Positions 1 to 5,680 of a DNA stretch of 5,680 nt are shown piece by piece. The stretch lies in contig NZNR01000116.1 of the NCBI GenBank assembly GCA_002694955.1, positions 2,835-8,514 of the forward strand, in the 5' to 3' direction. Numbering within the stretch: position 1 is the stretch's first letter; each line of letters opens with the position of its first letter. The notes beneath the pieces were generated by a model. It was not told the origin of the DNA and made no database searches. It was given only the letters and a program-made list of their open reading frames with translations. The position numbers and the translations under genes were made by a program. The DNA is from Planctomycetaceae bacterium. Lineage in GTDB: Bacteria; Planctomycetota; Planctomycetia; Pirellulales; UBA1268.

Positions 1-891
1 GCCGATATTGAAGCAGCAATTGATTTTGCAGATGATCTGGCGCCCGATGCCGTACCTATTCCAGATACTACGCAAGACACAATCATTCCAAAGATACGGC
101 ATGTATGCCAACAACTCGATGGTGTCATGTATCAGCTAGCGAGTCGTGATAGTGGAGGCCAAGGTGGCTTGCCGAGGGTTGTTTTGGCAGGCCCTCCAAA
201 TATCGGTAAGAGCAGCCTCTTCAATCATCTGGTTGGCCGTGATGCTGCACTCGTGGAAAATGCCGTGGGAACAACACGTGACTGGATAACAGGTGAGTTG
301 TGCGACACTTCTGGTGTCGTTTCGTGCCTTCTTGTTGACTTGGCAGGTGTTGGTGGGCTGTTTGAATCTGGTGATCGCCTCGTGGCAGAGAGTGAAGTGA
401 ATGTAGAAGCTGATCGAGTGGCGAGGGAGGAAATTCAACGGGCAGATGTTGTTGTTGCTTGCCACGATGCTGACTCAGGATCTCCTATTACGGTGACGGA
501 TCGAGTAACAGCCGAATGTATTCATGTACTTACTCGTGTTGATCAAAATCCAGCTTTAGACAAGATGGCTACGTCCGATGAGTACATCCTGACAAGTGTG
601 AAATCAGGTGTTGGTGTTGACCTGTTGAGGCAGCGGATTCTCGATATAGTTTCAGGCCTCAATCGATCAACACCTGCCACAATCCGGCTTCGTGCAGGAA
701 TACACTCGGCGCGCGAATCACTTGTTCAGGCTGAAAAAAGCTTGACTGGTTGTGACGGTCTGCCACCTGATGAAGCTTTGCTTGCAGTTCTTCTTAGACA
801 TTCCATTGATGCGCTCGGTGAGGTAACTGGTGCCGTGGTAGGTACAGATATTATCGATCGTGTTTTTTCCCGGCACTGCATCGGGAAGTAG
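1..891 (+). CDS. mnmE: tRNA uridine-5-carboxymethylaminomethyl modification GTPase MnmE (TrmE), 3' part
   Basis: The frame is open from base 1, so the gene starts upstream of the window; the ATG at 127 is internal. The visible 296 residues match the end of MnmE. First comes an IEAAIDF stretch, typical of the link from the folate-binding domain to the helical domain. The G domain follows: G1 GPPNIGKSS (visible residues 64-72), G2 GTTRD (90-94) and G3 DLAG (113-116). The C-terminal helices end in HCIGK, carrying the conserved catalytic cysteine of the family. With MnmG, MnmE installs the cmnm5 group at wobble uridine 34 of certain tRNAs in the cytoplasm, using GTP and a folate donor. Oddities: the G4 position reads TRVD instead of NKxD, and the segment after G3 is about 9 residues longer than in E. 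coli by hand alignment. No mnmG is visible nearby. The family call is secure; GTPase activity is inferred. Confidence 0.93.
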   Translation, partial: ADIEAAIDFADDLAPDAVPIPDTTQDTIIPKIRHVCQQLDGVMYQLASRDSGGQGGLPRVVLAGPPNIGKSSLFNHLVGRDAALVENAVGTTRDWITGELCDTSGVVSCLLVDLAGVGGLFESGDRLVAESEVNVEADRVAREEIQRADVVVACHDADSGSPITVTDRVTAECIHVLTRVDQNPALDKMATSDEYILTSVKSGVGVDLLRQRILDIVSGLNRSTPATIRLRAGIHSARESLVQAEKSLTGCDGLPPDEALLAVLLRHSIDALGEVTGAVVGTDIIDRVFSRHCIGK

Positions 892-977
892 TGTGTTCAA
901 GTTCATCAGAAATGTTCCGTATACTAGAACTGGTTGATGCATATAGTTCTCGGGCATACTGCAGTTCTCTAAAAATG

Positions 978-1006
978 TTGAAACGTGTTTGTTTGATGCC
1001 AGTACT
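978..1006 (+). promoter_or_regulatory. weak sigma70-like promoter candidate for the dehydrogenase gene
   Basis: TTGAAA at 978-983 matches five of six bases of a -35 box. It is followed, after exactly 17 bases, by AGTACT at 1001-1006, which matches only three of six bases of a -10 box. Location and spacing fit a promoter for the gene starting at 1055, but the poor -10 makes this a low-confidence call; such matches occur by chance in AT-rich gaps. Confidence 0.2.
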
Positions 1007-1040
1007 CCAGAAAAGTGTGCCTACACGGTGTGCTTGTAAA

Positions 1041-1046
1041 AAGAGG
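1041..1046 (+). promoter_or_regulatory. ribosome binding site of the dehydrogenase gene
   Basis: AAGAGG lies 8 bases before the ATG at 1055, a normal Shine-Dalgarno distance. It supports 1055 as the start rather than a later internal Met. Confidence 0.6.
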
Positions 1047-1054
1047 TAGCCATA

Positions 1055-2764
1055 ATGCCCCCTGAGTTTGATGTGGGCTCTGCATGCCAGCAGTTATCAC
1101 GTGCAGCGGGTCGCTGGAGAAATACATCTGTAACTGAGAAAGCAGAGCTCGCTAGAAGAACAGCTCAGTCAGTTGGTGGTGAGTCAGATGCCTGGGTTCG
1201 TGCTGCCGTTGCTATGAAATCGCTAGGGCCTGATGGTCGAGATTCATGCACTGACCATCTTCGGTCAGTGCTGTGGGCGGAAGAGTGTGCGACTGGTCCC
1301 ATTGCAACATTGCGTCTTTTGTTCATAACTGCTCAGGCTTTACAAAGTATCGACAGGACTGGCGTGCCTGAAGTGTCTGTCCGTCCTCGTATGACGCACC
1401 GACAGAATGAGATAGTTGAGTCACCGTTTGGGTCGCCTTCCACGTTCGTAGCTGTAGATGTCTTGCCAGAGTGCAGACTTTACGACTCCACAATTTTCCG
1501 GGGTCACCAAGCGACTGTTCGTTGTGCGAATCCAGGGAGTGTTGAAGCATTCATGAGGCTCTGGCGAGAGGAGTGTCGGCCAGGAACGAATGCTCCGGGA
1601 GTTGCTGTTGTTCTTGGTGCAGGTAATGTTACAGGCTTGGCCGCAGCAGATGCTGTGAGCCAAATCTTTGAACAGGGCCGTGCTGTTTTACTTAAGCTTC
1701 ATCCAGTGCAGAAATCCCTTGTGCCCGTTTTGCGGTCTGCATTGAACCCGCTCGTAGAGGCAGGCTTGCTTCATGTTGTCGTTGGTGATCCGGCACTTGT
1801 GAATGATGCAATCAGCACTCAGGAAGTGACAGCAATGCATCTCACAGGAGGGGAAGCAACATTTGAGAGCATTGTTTCAAGTAATGAAAAACAACTGCTT
1901 TCAAAGTCCATTACCTGTGAACTTGGGAATGTCACTCCGTGGATTGTTGTCCCTGGAAATTATCCAACGAAAGATTTGTTTTTTCAGGCAGACCAAATTG
2001 CTGCATCAATTGCAAATAATTCTTCGTTTAACTGCATCGCGACAAAGGTTATTGTGACGAGTCGCACCTGGTCCCAACGGCAGCTTTTTCTTGATCGTAT
2101 TGAACAGCGACTCAGGAGTCTGCCAGCTCGTCCAGCTTGGTATCCAGGCGCCGTCGATCTTCACCAAAATGCCACAGGTGAATCCGTTTCAGATGGATGT
2201 TTGCAGCCGAAGCTGCTCCGGGATATTCGCCGAGAGGCACAGCCTCATTGGTTTGCCCGAGAATGGTTTGTCCCGATTGCGGTTGAGACAGCGGTAGAGG
2301 GAAACTCTATTGAAGATTTTTGTGTCGCTGCGTCTCATGTTGTGAATGAATTGCCAGGAAACCTCGCAGCGAGCGTGACACGCCCTGATGGAATGGCGAC
2401 ACATGATGAGTCTCGTGTTGAACTATTGATAGAGCATTTGCGGTATGGAGTTGTTGCTGTAAATGCTTGGTCAGCACTGGCCTATGCGGTAGCCAATATT
2501 CCCTGGGGTGGTTTTCCGGGAGGCACAATTGAATCTCCCGGAAGCGGTTTGGGGTATGTCCATAACCCGTACTTTTTGCCTCTTGTCCAAAACTCGATTC
2601 TTCGAAGTCCGTTGCGGGTTTGGCCAACGCCACCCTGGTTTCCTTGGCATAGTAGGGGAAGGCAGCTTGCGAAAGGAGTCGCAGGTATGTACTCAGCCAT
2701 CGCAGCGGGGAAACGTGGTCTCTGGAACCTGGCTAGGATGCTGCCAGATGTTTTTCGAGGATAG
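1055..2764 (+). CDS. aldehyde dehydrogenase superfamily protein, atypical branch
   Basis: A complete 569-residue protein with the aldehyde dehydrogenase fold signature in order. A helical N-terminal region covers about 1-110. The coenzyme-binding part follows, with VVLGAGNVTGLAAADA (about 185-200) and VLLKLHP (211-217), where the Lys matches the cofactor-binding Lys of the family. LHLTGG-like MHLTGGEATF is at 261-270. CELGNVTPWIVVPG (288-301) stands where classical enzymes have ELGGKSP, with the candidate base Glu289. NNSSFNCIATKVIV (321-334) places the candidate nucleophile at Cys327. PWGGFPGG near 484-490 and SGLGY near 497-501 correspond to the C-terminal PFGG..SG motif. The tail after about 520 is rich in Trp and Pro, then basic. 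No signal peptide is seen. It presumably oxidises an aldehyde, or reduces an activated acid, with NAD(P) in the cytoplasm; the substrate is unknown and neighbours do not help. It follows mnmE on the same strand after 163 bp. Superfamily is secure; activity is inferred from Glu289 and Cys327. Confidence 0.85.
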   Translation: MPPEFDVGSACQQLSRAAGRWRNTSVTEKAELARRTAQSVGGESDAWVRAAVAMKSLGPDGRDSCTDHLRSVLWAEECATGPIATLRLLFITAQALQSIDRTGVPEVSVRPRMTHRQNEIVESPFGSPSTFVAVDVLPECRLYDSTIFRGHQATVRCANPGSVEAFMRLWREECRPGTNAPGVAVVLGAGNVTGLAAADAVSQIFEQGRAVLLKLHPVQKSLVPVLRSALNPLVEAGLLHVVVGDPALVNDAISTQEVTAMHLTGGEATFESIVSSNEKQLLSKSITCELGNVTPWIVVPGNYPTKDLFFQADQIAASIANNSSFNCIATKVIVTSRTWSQRQLFLDRIEQRLRSLPARPAWYPGAVDLHQNATGESVSDGCLQPKLLRDIRREAQPHWFAREWFVPIAVETAVEGNSIEDFCVAASHVVNELPGNLAASVTRPDGMATHDESRVELLIEHLRYGVVAVNAWSALAYAVANIPWGGFPGGTIESPGSGLGYVHNPYFLPLVQNSILRSPLRVWPTPPWFPWHSRGRQLAKGVAGMYSAIAAGKRGLWNLARMLPDVFRG

Positions 2765-2854
2765 GCAAAGAGGCTCTGTCCTGGACTTATTTTATTTGGT
2801 CTAGTCCCGGTTTCTGAATGAATTTGAATGTCGCATGGCTTTGTTTGGCTGGCT
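2765..2854. other. convergent intergenic gap
   Basis: These 90 bases separate the stop codons of the plus-strand dehydrogenase and the minus-strand helicase. A weak imperfect hairpin is possible (GGACT 2783-2787 with AGTCC 2803-2807, 15-base loop) but it lacks a T run on either side, so no intrinsic terminator is called. Confidence 0.5.
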
Positions 2855-4963
2855 TCAACGCGGTGCCCTACGTGTTCGTGGCTTTGCCGCGACTTTCTCT
2901 CGTGCTTTTGCAGGTCCCTCAATGAATTTCTCTGATTGACCGGTTAGTTCGTAGAGGAATCGACTTGGTTTGCAGGGTTTGGCTTTCCCCCATTTCATTC
3001 GTGTCAGGGCAAGTGAAAGTACAAGTCGCTTTCGGGCTCGCGTCACTCCCACGTAGCAGAGCCGCCGCTCCTCGTCGATTGCAGAGAGGCCTTCATTTAC
3101 TGCTCGAATATGTGGCAAAAGGTTCTCCTCCAAGCCAACCATCCAGACGCAGTCAAACTCAAGACCTTTTGCGGCATGAAGTGTCATAAGTTTAAGGGTG
3201 TTTCCTTTTGGTTTGTCCTCCTCGAAACGCTCGGCTTCCTGAACTTCGAGGATGAGGTCATCAAGGTACCGTTGGACGATTCGTGCAGGCTCGGTGTCTC
3301 GATTTCCTTTTTCGTGTCTTGCGAGGCCATTGACGATTTCCTCTACTGACAGCCAACGTGCTTCTTGCTCCCTTTCATCCTCGAATTCTTTTTCGAGATA
3401 CTGCCGGTAGTTCGCTTGATCGAGGACGTGTTGAAGTGCTTCCGCAGCAGTCGTTCCACTCTGGGCATTTGCTGGACCCAATGCTATGAGTTGTTCGAGC
3501 TTTCCAACACCTGCAGATGCAGCAGATGAAAGCTGTCCAGTATTCCTGAGAGCAAGGAGTGTCGACCAGAGGCTTGCTCCTGACTCGGTTGCCTTTTTCC
3601 GAGCCTTTTCGACGGCGTTATATGAAAGACCACGTGGTGGCACATTTGCGATTCTTGACAGTGCGAGGTCATCAGTTTGATCGACCAGAAGACGAAGGAA
3701 AGACAGCACGTCCTTCACCTCACGACGATCGAAGAAAGAACGACTTCCAATAAGCTCATACGGGATATTGCGGTGACGCAATTCAGTCTCGAAAACACGA
3801 GTTTGTTCGCCAGTTCGGACTAGAATCGCCATTTCATTTTGTGGTGCATACCGTTCTCTCAGCAATCCTTCTACGTCTGAGGTAACGCGACGGGCTTCAT
3901 CAACTTCGTCTTGGGCCTGCATGATGTTTGGCTTGAGGCCTGATGGTGCCTTGGACACAAGGGTTTTTTCATGGCGACGAGAATTACGCTCTATGAGTTT
4001 GTTGGCAGCTTCAATAATCTCAGGTGTTGATCGATAGTTCTCCTCAAGTCGTACAACGGTAGCCCCTGGCCATCGCGTCGGGAAATCAAGAATATGCGAG
4101 ATCTGCGCACCCCGCCATGCATAGATTGATTGGTCATCATCACCAACAACACAGAGGCTTCGGTGGTCACGAGCAAGGGCGGAAAGGATGCGTTCCTGAA
4201 TGCCGCTCGTGTCTTGGTATTCATCAACTAGAACATGATCGAATCGCTGCGCTTCCTGTTGTCGTATCGTTTCATGTTGATCAAAAAGTTGGTCAACAAC
4301 AAGAAGTAAGTCATCAAAGTCAACGGCACCAACACCGTGCATGAGCCGCTGATATCGCTGATATCCTGCAGCCGCGAGATCCCACGAATCATCTGCATCG
4401 GCAGAAAGCGTGTCAAAAACCGTGTCAGCTCGAACCCCCCGACTTTTCCAATGACTGATTCGAGCAAGAAGATCAGCCGGTCGTAGTGTCGCCTCAGCCA
4501 CTTTCAATTCTTTAAGTACACGGCGCGCAGTAGTTTCTTGCTCACCTCGATCGACGATGACAAACCGTGTTGGGTAGCCGGCATGTTCAGCATGCCGACG
4601 AAGGATGCGGACACAGAGTGAGTGAATTGTCGAAATCTCAGGTTTCTGTTCTTGTGCATTCTCTTTTGGCGATGTCTGTGATGTTCGTTTTTTCTTGAAT
4701 TTTCCATCAATACGAAGCACCATTTCGCGGGCAGCCTTATTGGTGAAGGTCACAGCAAGAATACGTTCGGGGGGGGTTCCCTGCTGGACAAGGTGAAGTA
4801 TTCGAGCAATGACGACGCGAGTTTTGCCCGTTCCGGCGCCGGCAAGGACAAGAAGAGGCCCCGTGGGAGCCTGCACAGCGTCTAGTTGAGCGGGATTTAG
4901 CCCCCGATGTGGGTTTGGTCGGTGATTCACGTGTGTTTGTTTTTTGGGCAAGGTTGTCGGCAT
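2855..4963 (-). CDS. uvrD: UvrD/PcrA/Rep-type superfamily 1A ATP-dependent DNA helicase
   Basis: A complete 702-residue 3'-5' DNA helicase. The motifs appear in order: Q motif LNPAQLDAV (22-30), Walker A AGAGTGKT (41-48), Ia TFTNKAA (72-78), STIHS (111-115), Walker B/II VDEYQDT (246-252), III GDDDQSIYAWRGA (274-286), IV EENYRS (307-312), V LMTLHAAKGLEF (592-603) and VI YVGVTRARKRL (637-647). All catalytic residues seem present, so the enzyme should be active. Family members unwind DNA in nucleotide excision and mismatch repair, clear proteins from DNA and help replication restart. UvrD and PcrA usually have 720-750 residues with a C-terminal Tudor-like domain that binds RNA polymerase; here only a short Lys/Arg/Ala-rich tail follows motif VI, so Rep-like roles are possible and the exact subtype is open. 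A Lys-rich insertion lies at about 88-108. The ATG at 4961-4963 is the only Met before the Q motif; its Shine-Dalgarno is weak. It is transcribed divergently from the TPR gene and converges on the dehydrogenase. Confidence 0.95.
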   Translation of the reverse strand: MPTTLPKKQTHVNHRPNPHRGLNPAQLDAVQAPTGPLLVLAGAGTGKTRVVIARILHLVQQGTPPERILAVTFTNKAAREMVLRIDGKFKKKRTSQTSPKENAQEQKPEISTIHSLCVRILRRHAEHAGYPTRFVIVDRGEQETTARRVLKELKVAEATLRPADLLARISHWKSRGVRADTVFDTLSADADDSWDLAAAGYQRYQRLMHGVGAVDFDDLLLVVDQLFDQHETIRQQEAQRFDHVLVDEYQDTSGIQERILSALARDHRSLCVVGDDDQSIYAWRGAQISHILDFPTRWPGATVVRLEENYRSTPEIIEAANKLIERNSRRHEKTLVSKAPSGLKPNIMQAQDEVDEARRVTSDVEGLLRERYAPQNEMAILVRTGEQTRVFETELRHRNIPYELIGSRSFFDRREVKDVLSFLRLLVDQTDDLALSRIANVPPRGLSYNAVEKARKKATESGASLWSTLLALRNTGQLSSAASAGVGKLEQLIALGPANAQSGTTAAEALQHVLDQANYRQYLEKEFEDEREQEARWLSVEEIVNGLARHEKGNRDTEPARIVQRYLDDLILEVQEAERFEEDKPKGNTLKLMTLHAAKGLEFDCVWMVGLEENLLPHIRAVNEGLSAIDEERRLCYVGVTRARKRLVLSLALTRMKWGKAKPCKPSRFLYELTGQSEKFIEGPAKAREKVAAKPRTRRAPR

Positions 4964-4994
4964 GGCAGGACTTTACCACACTGCTGGTGTCACC

Positions 4995-5023
4995 TTGACG
5001 CTTGGCTTCAAGAAGCGTCTATT
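4995..5023 (+). promoter_or_regulatory. candidate sigma70-type promoter for the TPR gene
   Basis: TTGACG at 4995-5000 (five of six bases of a -35 box) and TCTATT at 5018-5023 (four of six of a -10 box) are separated by 17 bases. The element lies 75 bases before the start of the TPR gene at 5099, in the only space available for its promoter. A perfect inverted repeat fills the spacer. For the helicase on the other strand only a poor match is seen (TTGACT at 5076-5071, TATTCA at 5052-5047), not called separately. Confidence 0.35.
4997..5019. repeat. perfect inverted repeat, operator candidate in the divergent control region
   Basis: GACGCTT at 4997-5003 is the exact reverse complement of AAGCGTC at 5013-5019, with a 9-base centre. 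A second, alternative small palindrome, CTTG-gctt-CAAG at 5001-5012, sits inside. The repeat lies between the helicase start (4963) and the TPR gene start (5099) and spans the spacer of the promoter candidate, where a bound repressor would block transcription. No strong T run follows on either strand and no gene reads into it, so a terminator is unlikely. It does not match the E. coli (CTGT-N8-ACAG) or B. subtilis (GAAC-N4-GTTC) LexA boxes. The structure is certain; regulatory function is inference. Confidence 0.45.
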
Positions 5024-5087
5024 TGTCGATAAATTATTGGTTTGCGTGAATACCGTGCGACGGTAGAAGCAGTCAAGACTACACGAA

Positions 5088-5092
5088 CGGAG
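5088..5092 (+). promoter_or_regulatory. ribosome binding site that fixes the TPR gene start
   Basis: CGGAG ends 6 bases before the ATG at 5099. Another ATG at 5094-5096 lies only 1 base after the site and reads ATG-AGA-TGA, so it cannot be the gene start. The frame is open upstream to a TAA at 5030-5032, with a TTG at 5042 as the only early alternative; the ribosome site favours 5099. Confidence 0.6.
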
Positions 5093-5098
5093 TATGAG

Positions 5099-5680
5099 AT
5101 GAAGTCGGAACGTCGACACGAACTGCGGGAAAATGAACTTGCTGATAGTGTTGAGCAGCTTTCTGAACGGTTGCGTCCATATGTTACCCCAATTCTGTCG
5201 ATTGCGATCGGGGCACTTGTTATGGTGCTAGTTGGCCTTTTCGTTTCATCGCGATGGGAGGCAAGTCGCTCTGAAAGCTGGGATACGTGTCTGTCTGCGC
5301 TGGTAACAGGTGATCAGGAAGGTTTCCGGGAGGTCATTCTCCGTTATCCCGGCACTCCCGCTGCACAGTGGTCTGAACTTATTCTGTTAGATAGAAATTT
5401 ATCAGAGGCCACAGATCTCCTTTTTGCAAAGACGGATCCTGCAAATGATGTAGCTCGAGAGCGGCTTGAGAAAGCGGCTGCAGCCTATGCTGATCTTTTG
5501 TCACAGCGACCAACCGGTATGGTTGCAGAACGTGCAACAATGGGCTTGGCAAAAGCCAGGGAAAGCCTTGGTGATCTAGAACAGGCTCGTCGTGGTTATG
5601 AGGCTGTTGCGAACGAATTTCCTTCTAGTCCTATGGCAAATCTGGCTACGGAGCATGCGGAAGACCTTGCTCAGGAAAAA
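5099..5680 (+). CDS. membrane-anchored tetratricopeptide-repeat-like protein, 5' part
   Basis: The frame runs open from the ATG at 5099 to the right edge, giving 194 residues with no stop, so the C-terminus is missing. A charged N-terminus (MKSERRHELRENELAD, 1-16) is followed by one hydrophobic segment at about 29-50 (VTPILSIAIGALVMVLVGLF), then Arg52. This gives a single-pass inner-membrane anchor with the rest probably outside the cytoplasm. From about 62 the chain is helical. The best TPR-like unit is at about 143-176 (AERATMGLAKARESLGDLEQ, then A-R-x-x-Y and FPSSP), preceded by a weaker one at about 117-138. This resembles YfgM-type anchored TPR proteins, which are thought to scaffold envelope complexes, and a family remembered from planctomycetes; that match is from memory. 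It is divergent from the helicase across a 135-bp control region. Its partner and exact role cannot be told from this fragment. Confidence 0.8.
   Translation, partial: MKSERRHELRENELADSVEQLSERLRPYVTPILSIAIGALVMVLVGLFVSSRWEASRSESWDTCLSALVTGDQEGFREVILRYPGTPAAQWSELILLDRNLSEATDLLFAKTDPANDVARERLEKAAAAYADLLSQRPTGMVAERATMGLAKARESLGDLEQARRGYEAVANEFPSSPMANLATEHAEDLAQEK

Larger units (their letters stand above)
892..1054. other. intergenic region between mnmE and the dehydrogenase gene
   Basis: No coding region of useful length with a ribosome site is seen in these 163 bases. The stretch holds weak promoter-like sequence, a cluster of AGTTC-type hexamers (900-905, 945-950, 963-968, with the inverted AGAACT at 926-931) and the ribosome binding site of the next gene. 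No hairpin followed by a T run is seen, so there is no obvious intrinsic terminator for mnmE. The gap suggests the downstream gene may have its own promoter. Confidence 0.6.

Noticed and set aside
136..465. Minus-strand open frame of 109 codons inside mnmE
   Set aside because: It is antisense to the conserved G domain and shows no domain or ribosome site of note.
867..887. Hairpin TTCCCG / CGGGAA at the 3' end of mnmE as a terminator
   Set aside because: It lies inside the codons for the conserved C-terminal motif, and the T run is before the stem rather than after it.
2781..2808. Possible bidirectional terminator between the convergent genes
   Set aside because: The stem is only 5 bp with a 15-base loop, or 6 bp with a G-T pair, and no T run follows on either strand.
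2482..2922. Minus-strand open frame of 146 codons overlapping the end of the dehydrogenase and the end of the helicase
   Set aside because: It is a shadow of two well-supported genes in other frames; the translation shows no recognisable domain.
4228..4710. Minus-strand frames of about 70-80 codons inside the helicase gene
   Set aside because: They are alternative-frame shadows of the helicase, whose own frame carries all the family motifs.
5094..5102. Two-codon upstream ORF ATG-AGA-TGA overlapping the TPR start codon
   Set aside because: Its ATG is 1 base from the Shine-Dalgarno, too close to initiate; the arrangement is probably chance.
1..5680. CRISPR array, tRNA or rRNA gene, transposase, or long direct repeats
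   Set aside because: No regularly spaced repeats, cloverleaf-like sequence, transposase motifs or terminal repeats were seen by eye on either strand.

Overview
The window looks like an ordinary chromosomal segment from a bacterium, most likely a planctomycete. That reading rests on remembered protein similarity, not on a search. The N-terminus of the last gene (MKSERRHEL..ENELAD followed by one membrane helix and TPR-like helices) resembles a planctomycete membrane-anchored TPR family. The MnmE is of a divergent type, and the 569-residue aldehyde dehydrogenase-like protein belongs to an atypical branch. Base composition looks close to even, and no mobile element, CRISPR array, tRNA or rRNA is visible.

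Layout: (1) 1-891, plus strand: the C-terminal part of the tRNA-modifying GTPase MnmE, cut by the left edge and ending in the family's Cys-Ile-Gly-Lys tail. (2) 892-1054: a non-coding gap with weak promoter-like elements, a cluster of AGTTC-type hexamers and the ribosome binding site of the next gene. (3) 1055-2764, plus: an aldehyde dehydrogenase superfamily protein with variant active-site motifs and unknown substrate. (4) 2765-2854: a short convergent gap without a clear terminator. (5) 2855-4963, minus: a complete UvrD/PcrA/Rep-type superfamily 1A DNA helicase with all its motifs but no room for the usual C-terminal RNA-polymerase-binding domain. (6) 4964-5098: a divergent intergenic region with a perfect 7-bp inverted repeat inside a possible sigma70-type promoter. 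(7) 5099-5680, plus: the 5' part of a membrane-anchored TPR-like protein that runs off the right edge.

The genes do not form one pathway: they cover tRNA wobble modification, an oxidoreductase, DNA repair/replication and an envelope-associated scaffold protein. MnmE and the dehydrogenase are co-oriented but separated by 163 bp, so they may be independently transcribed. The helicase and the TPR gene share a divergent control region, which is the most interesting non-coding stretch. I found no convincing new multi-gene system. The leads worth checking are the palindrome between the divergent genes, the uncharacterised dehydrogenase family, the unusual GTPase motifs of MnmE and an 8-C tract in the helicase gene.
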